A stretch of 64,000 nt of DNA from assembly GCF_000420045.1 (NCBI RefSeq), contig NZ_ATUE01000006.1, positions 186,001-250,000 of the forward strand, in the 5' to 3' direction. The notes below the pieces were generated by a model. That model was not told the DNA's origin and did not search any database. It saw nothing but the letters and a program-made list of their open reading frames with translations. Each line of letters opens with the position of its first letter. The stretch's first letter is position 1. Shown piece after piece: positions 49,214 to 58,223 of this stretch. This stretch comes from Perlucidibaca piscinae DSM 21586. GTDB taxonomy: Bacteria > Pseudomonadota > Gammaproteobacteria > Pseudomonadales > Moraxellaceae. A program made the translations under genes and the position numbers.

Positions 49214-50357
49214 AGAAGGCCAGGAACGCACCGAACAGCCTACCGCCAAAAAGCTGGAGGATGCCCGCAAGAAGGGCCAGGTCGTGCGTTCCCGCGAATT
49301 GGCCACCATGCTGGTCACGATGGCAGCGGCCACCGTGCTCATGGTGCTCGGCGGCTCCTTCCTGGATGGCTTTCTGCGTCTGCTGCGCTACGGCTTCTCG
49401 CCGAGCTTTCTCAATACCCGTGATCCGCAGCAGCTGCCGACCCTGTTCCAGACCTTCCTGATGGAGTCGCTTTTCCTGGTCTGGCCCATGCTGCTGGTGT
49501 GTTTCGTGGCGGCGCTGATCGCCAACGTGATGCTCGGTGGCATGACCTTCTCGCTGGGCTTCAAGCTCGAGAAGCTCAACCCAATCACCGGCATCGGCCG
49601 CCTGTTCTCGACCCAGAGCCTGGTCGAGCTGATCAAGTCCGTGCTCAAGGTGGTGTTCATCGGGGGCGTCGCCTGGATACTGCTGGAAATGCTCACCGAC
49701 GACATTCTCGAGCTGTCGCTGCAGTCGCCCGAGGCGGCCATCATGTCCAGCGGCAGCCTGCTGGTCTGGTTCTTTCTGGTGGTCAGCATGCCTTTGCTGC
49801 TGATCGCGCTGATCGACGTGCCCTGGCAGCTGTTCAGCCACAATAAGCAGCTCAAGATGACGCGCCAGGAAGTGCTCGACGAGCACAAAGAAAGCGAAGG
49901 CCGTCCGGAAGTGAAGTCACGCATCCGCCAGGCCCAGCAGGAGGCTTCGCGCCGACGCATGATGGAAAAGGTGCCGACCGCCGACGTCATCATCACCAAC
50001 CCCACGCATTACGCGGTGGCGCTGAAGTACGATGCCAGCAAGGGCAGTGCGCCGGTGGTGGTGGCCAAGGGCATCGACGAGGTGGCGGCCCGCATCCGCG
50101 AGCTGGCCCGGGACAATGACGTGCCGCTGGTGGCGTCGGCGAAGCTGGCGCGTGCGGTCTATGCCAGCTGCGATCTCGATGCCGAGATTCCCGCCGGGCT
50201 CTATCTGGCGGTGGCACAGATCCTGACGTATGTGTACCAGCTCAAGCAGTGGCAGGAGATGGGAGGCGACTTCCCGGATGTGCCCGTGCCCGAGGTGGAT
50301 GACCAGTACTTGAAAGATCACGGCTTTGACCGGCCGTCGAACCCAATGGATAGTTGA
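49203..50357 (+). CDS. flhB: Flagellar export switch protein FlhB
   Basis: A 384-aa export-gate protein that switches substrate class after hook completion. N-terminal QERTEQPTAKKLEDARKKGQVVRSRE is diagnostic, four TM segments follow, and the self-cleavage site NPTH lies near residue 265 (DVIITNPTHYAVALKYD). The start is GTG 49203, inside the fliR end. A separate FlhB C-domain-like gene occurs at 57906-58223. Confidence 0.95.
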   Translation: MSSEEGQERTEQPTAKKLEDARKKGQVVRSRELATMLVTMAAATVLMVLGGSFLDGFLRLLRYGFSPSFLNTRDPQQLPTLFQTFLMESLFLVWPMLLVCFVAALIANVMLGGMTFSLGFKLEKLNPITGIGRLFSTQSLVELIKSVLKVVFIGGVAWILLEMLTDDILELSLQSPEAAIMSSGSLLVWFFLVVSMPLLLIALIDVPWQLFSHNKQLKMTRQEVLDEHKESEGRPEVKSRIRQAQQEASRRRMMEKVPTADVIITNPTHYAVALKYDASKGSAPVVVAKGIDEVAARIRELARDNDVPLVASAKLARAVYASCDLDAEIPAGLYLAVAQILTYVYQLKQWQEMGGDFPDVPVPEVDDQYLKDHGFDRPSNPMDS

Positions 50358-50359
50358 AC

Positions 50360-52501
50360 ATGGCTTCTTCAGCGCAGAACGGCAACTGGCAGCACACGAT
50401 CAGGGACCTGAGCCGCAACGGCACCGGCATTCTCGTGCTCATTCTCGCGTTGCTGGGCATGCTCATCCTGCCGCTGCCGCCGTTTCTGCTCGACCTGTTC
50501 TTCACCTTCAACATCGCGCTGTCGCTGGTGGTGCTGTTCGCGGTCATCTATGTGCAGCGTCCGATGGATTTCAGCGCCTTTCCCAGCGTGCTGCTGATCG
50601 CCACGCTGCTGCGTCTGGCGCTCAACGTGGCCTCGACCCGGGTGGTGCTGATAGAGGGCCACAACGGCCCCGGCGCGGCCGGCCAGGTCATCGAGTCGTT
50701 CGGCCATTTCATCATTGGCGGCAACTTCGCGGTCGGCATCGTCGTCTTCATGATCCTGGTCATCATCAACTTCATGGTGGTGACCAAGGGCGCCGGCCGG
50801 GTCTCGGAAGTGACCGCGCGCTTCACCCTCGATGCCATGCCCGGCAAGCAGATGGCCATCGACGCCGACCTCAATGCCGGCGTGCTGACGCAGGAAGAGG
50901 CGCGCAAGCGCCGCGAGGACGTGCGCATCGAGTCGGACTTCTACGGCGCGATGGACGGTGCCAGCAAGTTCGTCAAGGGTGACGCCATCGCCGGCATTCT
51001 CATTCTCTTCATCAACCTGATCGGCGGCATGATCATCGGCGTGCTGCAGCACGACCTGTCGGCCGGCACCGCCGCCGAATACTACGTGCTGCTCAGCATC
51101 GGCGACGGCCTGGTGGCGCAGATCCCGGCGCTGCTGCTGTCGATCGCGGTCGCCATCATCGTCACCCGCATCTCGCGCAGCGGCACCATGAGCGAGCAGG
51201 TGGTCGGGCAGATGTTCGACAACTCCAAGGTGCTCTACCTGTCCGGTGTCATTCTGCTGCTGATCGGCATCATTCCCGGCATGCCGCACCTGGTGTTCCT
51301 GCTGCTGGGCGGCGCCTGCATGGGCGGCGGCTGGCTGATCGACCAGAAGGCGCTGCAGCCCGAGGTGGTCAGCGAAGGGGGCGCGGCGGCGGCGGGTGCG
51401 GGTGGTGCAGCAGCCGGTGCGGCGGCCGCGAAGGCGCCGACCGAGGTGCAGTGGGAGGACGTCACCCAGCAGGATGTCATCGGTCTCGAGGTCGGTTACC
51501 GCCTGATTCCGCTGGTCGACCGCAACCAGGGCGGCGAGCTGGTCGGCCGCATCACCGGCGTCCGCAAGAAGCTGTCCAAGGACCTCGGCTTCCTGGTGCA
51601 GTCCGTGCACATCCGCGACAACCTCGACATGCCGCCCACCGGCTACCGCCTGCTGGTGCTGGGCGACGTGGTGGCGCAGGGCGAGATCCAGCCCGGCATG
51701 GACCTGGCCATCAACCCGGGCCAGGTGCATGGCACGTTGCGCGGTCTGCCCACCCGGGATCCGGCATTCGGCATGGAGGCACTGTGGATCGAGCCCGCGC
51801 TGCGCGATCAGGCCCAGAGCCTGGGCTACACCGTGGTCGATACCGGCACCGTGATCGCCACCCACCTCAGCCAGGTCATCCGTCAGCACGCCCACGAGCT
51901 GCTCGGCCACGAGGAAGTGCAGCAGCTGCTGGACCGTCTGGCGCAGTCCGATCCGCGCCTGGTCGAGAACCTGGTGCCTAAGCAGCTGCCGCTGAGCGTG
52001 GTGGTGCGGGTGCTGCAGAACCTGCTGCGCGAGGGCGTGTCGATCCGCAGTTTACGCCTGATCGCCGAATCCTTGGCGGAGCAGGCGCCGCGCACCAAGA
52101 ACCCTGATGAACTGCTGGAAGGTGTCCGCATCGCGTTGGGTCGAATGATTGTTCAGGAAATCAACGGCTTGGACGAAGAGATGCCGGTGATGGTGCTGGA
52201 TCCAGAGTTGGAACAGATCTTGCTAAACAGTATCAGAGGCGGCGCAGGGTCGGTCGGACTGGAACCCGGACTGGCCGAGCGCATGCAACAGGGACTGGCG
52301 GATTACGCCCGTCGCCAGGAGGCTCTGGGACAGCCGGCGGTGCTGCTGGTATCCCCCGGCATCCGGTCGTGGATATCGCGGTTCATACGCCGCAGCATCC
52401 CGTCCCTGGCTGTGCTGTCCTACAACGAAGTACCTGACAATAAGCAGGTGCGCCTGGTGACCAGTCTTGGCCCCCAGGGGCGCCTGACCCAGAGCGGATA
52501 A
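50360..52501 (+). CDS. flhA: Flagellar export gate protein FlhA
   Basis: A 713-aa export motor component: eight TM segments in the first 330 residues (FFTFNIALSLVVLFAVIYVQRPMDFSAFPSVLLIATLLRLALNVASTRVV; the FHIPEP-type region KQMAIDADLNAGVLTQEEARKRR), then a cytoplasmic nonameric-ring domain. An Ala/Gly linker (about 335-355) separates the parts. ATG 50360 is two bases after the flhB stop. Confidence 0.96.
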   Translation: MASSAQNGNWQHTIRDLSRNGTGILVLILALLGMLILPLPPFLLDLFFTFNIALSLVVLFAVIYVQRPMDFSAFPSVLLIATLLRLALNVASTRVVLIEGHNGPGAAGQVIESFGHFIIGGNFAVGIVVFMILVIINFMVVTKGAGRVSEVTARFTLDAMPGKQMAIDADLNAGVLTQEEARKRREDVRIESDFYGAMDGASKFVKGDAIAGILILFINLIGGMIIGVLQHDLSAGTAAEYYVLLSIGDGLVAQIPALLLSIAVAIIVTRISRSGTMSEQVVGQMFDNSKVLYLSGVILLLIGIIPGMPHLVFLLLGGACMGGGWLIDQKALQPEVVSEGGAAAAGAGGAAAGAAAAKAPTEVQWEDVTQQDVIGLEVGYRLIPLVDRNQGGELVGRITGVRKKLSKDLGFLVQSVHIRDNLDMPPTGYRLLVLGDVVAQGEIQPGMDLAINPGQVHGTLRGLPTRDPAFGMEALWIEPALRDQAQSLGYTVVDTGTVIATHLSQVIRQHAHELLGHEEVQQLLDRLAQSDPRLVENLVPKQLPLSVVVRVLQNLLREGVSIRSLRLIAESLAEQAPRTKNPDELLEGVRIALGRMIVQEINGLDEEMPVMVLDPELEQILLNSIRGGAGSVGLEPGLAERMQQGLADYARRQEALGQPAVLLVSPGIRSWISRFIRRSIPSLAVLSYNEVPDNKQVRLVTSLGPQGRLTQSG

Positions 52502-52534
52502 GGCTTGCCGGGCAGCTGGCAAGGAGAACGGAAC

Positions 52535-53716
52535 ATGAAGATCAAGAAGTATCGCGCCGTCGACAGCCAGCAAGCCCTGCGGATGATCCGCGCCGAACTC
52601 GGCCCGGACGCCAGCATCCTCACCACCTACCAGGTGCCCGAGGGTGTCGAGATCGTGGTCGCGATCGATACCCCTGATCTCGTCGATGCCGACGCTCCGG
52701 CGGCACGCCAGGCCAGCGTCAAGACACCGGCAGTCGCGCCGGTTCGTCAAAAAACCGACGTCGCACCGGCCGCCGACCAGGATCTGCACTCCCTGCGTCA
52801 GGAGCTGGGCTCCATGCGCTCCCTGCTGGAACGCCATCTGCATCGCCTCGCCGTGCGCGAGCCGCATCTGGCCGGTGGCGCCGATGACAGCCTGCTGTCG
52901 CGTCTCGGCAGTCTCGGTCTGCATGGCCAGCTCGCCCAGCGCGTGCAGGCCATCCTGCCCAGAGGTGCAGGGGCCGGCGAGCTGGCAGCCGCCGTGCAGA
53001 CCTGCCTGGGCGATCTGGCGCGTCCGCTCTCGACCCGGACCGGCATCACCGCCCTGATCGGCACACCGGGTGCCGGCAAGACCCACATCATGGCCACGCT
53101 GGCTCTGCAGCATGTGCTCAGCCATCAGGCCGAGCCGCTGTTCCTGGTCAGCATGGATACCCAGCGCCTGGGCGCACGCGAACAGCTGTCGGCGCTGGGA
53201 CGCATGCTGCGGCTGCCGGTCCTGTTTGCTGCAGACCATGAAATTTTGACAACCGAACTCGCACAATTGCCCGCAAATGCGCGTGTTATCGTCGATACAG
53301 CAGGCATTGATGCGCACGATGCCGTCGGCATCGCGGCTCTGGGCCGTACCCTGCAGGCCATCGGCACGACACAGCGTGCTCTGGTGCTGCCCATGGACAT
53401 GGCCCTTGGCCAGCGCGAGCGGGTGCTGGCTGCCTATGCCGGGCTAACGCCGGACGGAATCATCGCCACCCGCGTCGACGCCCTGGACAACCTGGGTGAG
53501 CTGGCGTCCTGGCTGCTCGAGACCGGCATCAGCTGGTTCGGTGCCAGCCAGAGCCGCGACCCCTCTGCGGCCTGGCAGGCCGCAGACGCCGACTGGCTGG
53601 CCGAGCGCATTGCCGCCGCCTGGCAGGTCCCGGTGCCGGCAGCCGCCGCGGCCGTGACAGCGGCCAGCGAGCCGGTGTCGCGCTGGTCCTGGACCGCCCA
53701 GCGCGCCAGCGCCTGA
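52535..53716 (+). CDS. flhF: Flagellar SRP-like GTPase FlhF
   Basis: A 393-aa GTPase that places and numbers polar flagella. N-terminal B domain (MKIKKYRAVDSQQALRMIRAELGPDASIL), a variable linker, N domain, then the G domain with P-loop GTPGAGKT (176-183), DTQRLGAREQL and the DTAGID G3 motif. AAGGAG precedes ATG 52535. The presence of FlhF with FleN argues for polar flagellation. Confidence 0.95.
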   Translation: MKIKKYRAVDSQQALRMIRAELGPDASILTTYQVPEGVEIVVAIDTPDLVDADAPAARQASVKTPAVAPVRQKTDVAPAADQDLHSLRQELGSMRSLLERHLHRLAVREPHLAGGADDSLLSRLGSLGLHGQLAQRVQAILPRGAGAGELAAAVQTCLGDLARPLSTRTGITALIGTPGAGKTHIMATLALQHVLSHQAEPLFLVSMDTQRLGAREQLSALGRMLRLPVLFAADHEILTTELAQLPANARVIVDTAGIDAHDAVGIAALGRTLQAIGTTQRALVLPMDMALGQRERVLAAYAGLTPDGIIATRVDALDNLGELASWLLETGISWFGASQSRDPSAAWQAADADWLAERIAAAWQVPVPAAAAAVTAASEPVSRWSWTAQRASA

Positions 53717-53735
53717 TCACGCAGGAGTAGACAAC

Positions 53736-54566
53736 ATGCATCCGGTTCAAGTGATTGCCGTCACCAGCGGCAAGGGCGGGGTAGGCAAGACCAATGTCTC
53801 GGTCAACCTGGCCTGCCAGCTCGCCAAGCAGGGCAAGCGTGTGCTGCTCATGGACGCCGACCTTGGCCTGGCCAACGTCGACATCCTGCTCGGGCTGCGT
53901 CCCCTGCGCAACCTGTCCCATGTGCTGGCCGGCGAGTGTTCGCTGCGCGATGTGCTGGTGACCGGCCCGTTCGGCGTCCAGGTGATTCCGGCCGCGTCCG
54001 GCATCAAGCAGATGGCGGAACTGACACCCACCCAGCATGCCCAGCTGGTGCAGGCCTTCGGCAGCCTGGAGGACGATTTCGACGTGCTGGTGGTGGATAC
54101 CGCCGCCGGCATCTCCGACAGCGTGGTGACCTTCTCGCGCGCCAGCCAGCACGTGCTGGTGGTGGTCACCGAGGAGCCGACCTCGCTGGCCGATGCCTAC
54201 GGCCTGATCAAGGTGCTCAACCGCGATGCCGGCATCAGTCGCTTCAAGGTGGTCTGCAACATGGTCAGCAGCGACCTGCAGGCACGACGCATCTTCGAGC
54301 GCCTGTGCGCGGTCGCCGAGCGCTTCCTCGACGTGCAGCTGACCTTCGTCGGCGCCATCCCGCGTGACGAGTTCCTGCTGAAAGCCGTGGCCCGTCAGCG
54401 CACGGTCAGCGAGATGTTCCCCGCCACCGAGTCGGTGCAGGCCTTCAAGCGTCTGGCGGACCAGGTGTCGGCATGGCCGATTCCCGGTGAACCGCGCGGC
54501 CACATCGAATTCTTCTTTGAACGGTTGTTACCGGTCGCGACCCGCGAAGCGAGCATGGCATGGTAA
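53736..54566 (+). CDS. fleN: Flagellar number regulator FleN/FlhG
   Basis: A 276-aa MinD/ParA-type ATPase that limits flagellar number, opposing FlhF and FleQ. Deviant Walker A SGKGGVGKTN at 11-20, DADLGLANVDILLGL and VVDTAAGISDSV are all present. Its end overlaps fliA by seven bases. Confidence 0.95.
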   Translation: MHPVQVIAVTSGKGGVGKTNVSVNLACQLAKQGKRVLLMDADLGLANVDILLGLRPLRNLSHVLAGECSLRDVLVTGPFGVQVIPAASGIKQMAELTPTQHAQLVQAFGSLEDDFDVLVVDTAAGISDSVVTFSRASQHVLVVVTEEPTSLADAYGLIKVLNRDAGISRFKVVCNMVSSDLQARRIFERLCAVAERFLDVQLTFVGAIPRDEFLLKAVARQRTVSEMFPATESVQAFKRLADQVSAWPIPGEPRGHIEFFFERLLPVATREASMAW

Positions 54567-55297
54567 GCGCACACGCAGCCTACAGACAGATGCAACGGGG
54601 CAGCCGCGACGAGCTGGTCATGCAGCACGCCGGGCTGGTCAAGAAGCAGGCGCTCTATCTCAAGGGACGTCTGCCACCAAGCCAGGATGTCGATGACCTG
54701 ATCCAGGCCGGCATGATCGGCCTGCTTGAGGCGGCCAGCCATTTCGAGGCCGACAAGGGTGCCAGTTTCGAGACCTGGGCCACCATCCGCATTCGTGGCG
54801 CCATGATGGATCAGCTGCGTCGTGGCGGCTGGGCCCCGCGCTCGGTGGCCAAGACCAGCCGCGAGATCGGCGAGGCCAGGCAGAAGGTCGAGCAGCGCAT
54901 CGGTCGCGCCGCCACCGCCGCCGAGGTGGCGCGCGAGCTCGCGATCGACCTGCAGACCTACCATGCCTGGCTGCAGGACGGCGAGGGCCTGTACCTGGCC
55001 AGTCTCGATCAGCTGGTCGAGGAGCATCCGGAGCTGCCGGTACTGGCTGACGGTGCCAGCGGTTCGCCGCTGCAGGAACTGATGAGTGACGGCTTCGAGC
55101 AGTCGCTGGCGGCCGAGATCTCGGCACTGCCGGAGCGCGAGCGCCTGGTCATGGCCCTGTACTACGAGCAGGGACTGAACATGAAGGAAATCGGCCGCGT
55201 CCTCGACGTGACCGAATCACGGGTCTGCCAGCTGCACGCCCAGGCCGTCAGCCGCCTGCGCAAGTCGCTGGGTGACTGGTCTGCTGAAGCCGTCTGA
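54560..55297 (+). CDS. fliA: Flagellar sigma factor FliA (sigma-28)
   Basis: A 245-aa sigma factor for late flagellar and chemotaxis genes. Region 2 (LVKKQALYLKGRLPPSQDVDDLIQAGMIGLLEAASHF; GASFETWATIRIRGAMMDQLRRG), region 3 and region 4 (RERLVMALYYEQGLNMKEIGRVLDVTESRVCQLHAQA) are complete. Its own targets in this window are the promoters at 36683 and probably 60661; FlgM at 60302 is the matching anti-sigma. Confidence 0.96.
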   Translation: MVSAHAAYRQMQRGSRDELVMQHAGLVKKQALYLKGRLPPSQDVDDLIQAGMIGLLEAASHFEADKGASFETWATIRIRGAMMDQLRRGGWAPRSVAKTSREIGEARQKVEQRIGRAATAAEVARELAIDLQTYHAWLQDGEGLYLASLDQLVEEHPELPVLADGASGSPLQELMSDGFEQSLAAEISALPERERLVMALYYEQGLNMKEIGRVLDVTESRVCQLHAQAVSRLRKSLGDWSAEAV

Positions 55298-55320
55298 ATG
55301 AGCCGGGGAGACGTGTCACC

Positions 55321-56100
55321 ATGGATTTGATGACCATACTGGGCTTCGTGCTCGCCCTGGTAGCCCTCATCCTGGGCAGCATCCTCAAGGGTGCCGGCCT
55401 CAAGGGTCTGATCGGTGGCGCCGCCTTCGTGATCGTGATCGTCGGCACCCTGGGGTCGGTGTTCGCACAAACGCCGAAACCCATCTTCATGCGTGCCATG
55501 AAGATGGGCAAATGGCTGTTCAAGCCGCCGGTCATCGATCCGGCTGCACAGATCGCCAATGTCGTCGAGTGGAGCCGGGTAGCACGCAAGGACGGTCTCA
55601 TGGGCCTGGAGTCGCGCATCGACGACGTCAGCGATGACTTCATCAAGAAGGGGCTGCAGTTGCTGGTGGACGGCGGCGAGCCGGAAAACATCCGCCACAT
55701 TCTCGAGGTCGAGGTGGATACCGCCGAGGAATACGATACGGCAGCGGCCAAGGTCTACGAAGCCATGGGCATTTACGCGCCCACGCTGGGCATCGTGGGT
55801 GCCGTGCTCGGCCTGATGGCGGTGATGGCCAATCTCGCCGACCCCAGCAAGCTCGGCCCCGGCATCGCGGCGGCCTTTACCGCGACCATCTACGGCATTG
55901 CCTCGGCCAACCTGTTCTTTCTGCCCTATGCCAACAAGCTCAAGCACCATGTCAAGCAGCAGGCCAAGCTGCGCAACATGATGATCGAGGGCCTGGTGCT
56001 GATCGCCCAGGGTGACAACCCGCGCAACATCGAGACCCGTCTGCAGGGCTATTTCGTGGTCGAGCCCAAGAAGGGCGACGACAAGGCCAAGAAGGGCTGA
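55321..56100 (+). CDS. motC: Flagellar motor stator MotA-type subunit (MotC)
   Basis: A 259-aa stator protein with four TM segments. TM3-TM4 carry MGIYAPTLGIVGAVLGLMAVMANL and GIAAAFTATIYGIASANLFFLPYANKL, typical of the MotA family; the cytoplasmic loop contains FIKKGLQLLVDGGEPENIRHILE. With motD downstream it forms the second-type stator seen in Pseudomonas. Confidence 0.93.
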   Translation: MDLMTILGFVLALVALILGSILKGAGLKGLIGGAAFVIVIVGTLGSVFAQTPKPIFMRAMKMGKWLFKPPVIDPAAQIANVVEWSRVARKDGLMGLESRIDDVSDDFIKKGLQLLVDGGEPENIRHILEVEVDTAEEYDTAAAKVYEAMGIYAPTLGIVGAVLGLMAVMANLADPSKLGPGIAAAFTATIYGIASANLFFLPYANKLKHHVKQQAKLRNMMIEGLVLIAQGDNPRNIETRLQGYFVVEPKKGDDKAKKG

Positions 56101-56102
56101 CC

Positions 56103-56990
56103 ATGTCGCGCAAGCACAAGCATGAAGACCACGTGAACCACGAAGCCTGGGCGATTCCCTATGGCGACCTGGTGACCCTGCTGCTGGCGCTGTTCGTGGT
56201 CATGTACGCGATTTCGTCCGTCAACGAAGGCAAGTACCGTGCGGTGTCGGCGTCGCTGTCGGCGGCCTTCAACGGGGTGCCGCGCACGCCGATTCCGGTG
56301 CAGATCGGCGAAGTGCCGGTGCAGTCGCAGGGGGCCAGCCCCGACGTCGCCATCATGCCGCCGCCAACCCCGCCGGAGTCCGAGGCCCTGAACACGCCTG
56401 ATGACGCCCAGGGCACGGGGAATGTCGCCCTTGAGCAGATTTCCGATCAGCTCAGCGAAGCGCTGCGCGACCTCATCGAGGCCGATGTCATCGTGGTCCG
56501 TGACACGCCCTATGCGCTCGAGATCGAGATCCAGACCGACCTGCTGTTTCCCAGCGGCACCGCCGATCTCAGCAGCCAGGCTCGTGCCATCCTCGGTCGT
56601 CTCGGCAATGAACTGAAGCAGTTCGCCAATCCGGTCAAGGTCGAGGGGCATACCGACAACCTGCCCATACGAACGGCCGAATTTCCCTCCAACTGGGAGC
56701 TGTCCTCGGCGCGAGCGGCAACCGTCGTGCATCTGCTCATGCAGGCGGGTGTCGCCCCCAGACGCATGACCGTGGTAGGTTTGGCGGAGTATCACCCGAA
56801 GGCAGACAATGCCACGGAAGCCGGCCGCAACCGCAATCGCCGCGTGCAGCTGATCATTCCCGGCAAGCGTGCTGACGGTCCGGCTCCGGTGCGCCAGTCC
56901 GTGCCTGCCGATGACTTGAAATCCACCCAGGGAATCCGTCATGACGACCCCAACGCCAGCCAGCCAGCCCCTGTTTCCCGGTCTCGCTGA
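56103..56990 (+). CDS. motD: Flagellar motor stator MotB-type subunit (MotD)
   Basis: A 295-aa stator protein. One TM segment with the proton-conducting Asp, D22, in IPYGDLVTLLLALFVVMYAIS, then a Pro-rich linker and an OmpA-like peptidoglycan-binding domain (KVEGHTDNLPIRTAEFPSNWELSSARA; EAGRNRNRRVQLII). It begins two bases after motC. The 3' end overlaps the next gene by 50 bases. Confidence 0.93.
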   Translation: MSRKHKHEDHVNHEAWAIPYGDLVTLLLALFVVMYAISSVNEGKYRAVSASLSAAFNGVPRTPIPVQIGEVPVQSQGASPDVAIMPPPTPPESEALNTPDDAQGTGNVALEQISDQLSEALRDLIEADVIVVRDTPYALEIEIQTDLLFPSGTADLSSQARAILGRLGNELKQFANPVKVEGHTDNLPIRTAEFPSNWELSSARAATVVHLLMQAGVAPRRMTVVGLAEYHPKADNATEAGRNRNRRVQLIIPGKRADGPAPVRQSVPADDLKSTQGIRHDDPNASQPAPVSRSR

Positions 56991-57954
56991 TTTTCTTCAC
57001 CGCATGGGCGAGCAGATCGGTGCCGACACCCCGCTGGGCATCGCCCTGATGGATCCGCGTTCAGCCACCTGGCTGGTATTCCTGATCGCCGCCGGCAGTC
57101 TGCTCTGGCTGCTGCATCTGGCCGTGCAGCGCAGCCGCCTGCGCCGCGAAAGCCAGCATTTGCAGGCCCTGATGCAGGCAGCGCGAAGCCAGAATGGCGC
57201 CGTGGATGACGGCAGTGACCGTACCCACCGCGAGGCGCTGTCAGCACTCTATGACATGACCCCGGCAGCGGCATCGCCCGGGCTGGCAGCCGTCGAGCCT
57301 GAGCCGGCGCCACCGGCGCGTGGCCTGGCCAGCACCGACAGCAACCGTCTCGAGCCGGTGCTGCGACAGGAGGCGAGCCCGACGCTGCCGGCGTCATCGG
57401 TCACCGAACTGTTCCGAAGCGCGCCGCAGCCGGCCGTCGTGCCGCCGCAGTCGCCAGCGGCGGAGCCCGATGTTTCCCTGACGATGGCGAGCGCCATCCG
57501 CGATGTCACGACAGGAGCCCAGACCATGGCCCGCAATGATCAGGACGACCAGCACCGCGAGTCTGCCAGCGTACGTCTGCTGACCGCCGCCGTGGACCGT
57601 CTGCTGCAGCGCGTCGAGTCGCAGCAGGCACAGATCCATGAGCTGGTCAGCGAACTCAAGTCGCAATCGTCTGCCGTGGTGCTGCAGGGCGAGCGTCTGA
57701 TGGCGCTGGAAGCCCATGTCACCGGCCTGGTTGCCGCCGAGCCGGAACCGGAGGTGGTGGAGCAGCCGCTGGAGGAGGCCATCAGTTCGGCGGCCCAGGG
57801 CCTGAGCACCGAAGAGCTGGTCAGCCGCTTCGGACTCAGCGAGGCCGAGGCCCGTCTCATCCATCTCGTGCACGGGGCGGACGCGTCGGCCGCCGGGCGT
57901 TCACGTCAGCTCGCTGGCGGATCGCTGACCGGTACCGACGCCTCGCGCGGGTGA
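56941..57954 (+). CDS. DUF2802-type protein of the flagellar locus
   Basis: A 337-aa protein with one TM segment (about 44-62), then a long disordered Pro/Ala-rich region (85-185), a helical coiled segment (about 200-260) and a C-terminal HTH-like end GLSTEELVSRFGLSEAEARLIHLVHG, the DUF2802 pattern found next to motCD-cheW loci in Pseudomonas. Function unknown. Its last 49 bases overlap, in the opposite direction, the end of the FlhB-like gene. Confidence 0.6.
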   Translation: MTTPTPASQPLFPGLADFLHRMGEQIGADTPLGIALMDPRSATWLVFLIAAGSLLWLLHLAVQRSRLRRESQHLQALMQAARSQNGAVDDGSDRTHREALSALYDMTPAAASPGLAAVEPEPAPPARGLASTDSNRLEPVLRQEASPTLPASSVTELFRSAPQPAVVPPQSPAAEPDVSLTMASAIRDVTTGAQTMARNDQDDQHRESASVRLLTAAVDRLLQRVESQQAQIHELVSELKSQSSAVVLQGERLMALEAHVTGLVAAEPEPEVVEQPLEEAISSAAQGLSTEELVSRFGLSEAEARLIHLVHGADASAAGRSRQLAGGSLTGTDASRG

Positions 57955-58223
57955 CCTGGCGGCGTCATGCCACGCAGGCGATAGGTGAAGGCCAGCACCT
58001 CGGCCACCGCCACGAACAGCTCGATGGGGATCTCCCGGTCGAGCTTCACCTGAGTCAGCAGCTGCGTCAGCTGCGCATCACGATGAATCGGAATGTTGTG
58101 CTGATGCGCCAGCTGCAGCATGGCGTCCGTCAGCTCGCCCTCCACCTTGGCGGTGACCCGGGGTGCCGCCATGCCGTCATAGGTCAGGGCAACCGCCTGT
58201 CGCGAGTTCTGCCAGGGATTCAT
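57906..58223 (-). CDS. FlhB C-terminal-domain homologue (FhlB-type)
   Basis: A 105-aa protein resembling only the cytoplasmic domain of FlhB after the cleavage site (ALTYDGMAAPRVTAKVEGELTDAMLQLAHQHNIPIHRDAQLTQLL ... IPIELFVAVAEVLAFTYRLRG). The NPTH residues are absent. Such stand-alone proteins occur next to fliK and may replace cleaved FlhB-C in export switching. It overlaps the fliK stop by ATGA. Confidence 0.85.
   Translation of the reverse strand: MNPWQNSRQAVALTYDGMAAPRVTAKVEGELTDAMLQLAHQHNIPIHRDAQLTQLLTQVKLDREIPIELFVAVAEVLAFTYRLRGMTPPGHPREASVPVSDPPAS

Noticed and set aside
50369..51910. 513-codon minus-strand frame opposite flhA
   Set aside because: His/Gln/Asp-rich antisense translation without motifs; flhA on the plus strand is certain.
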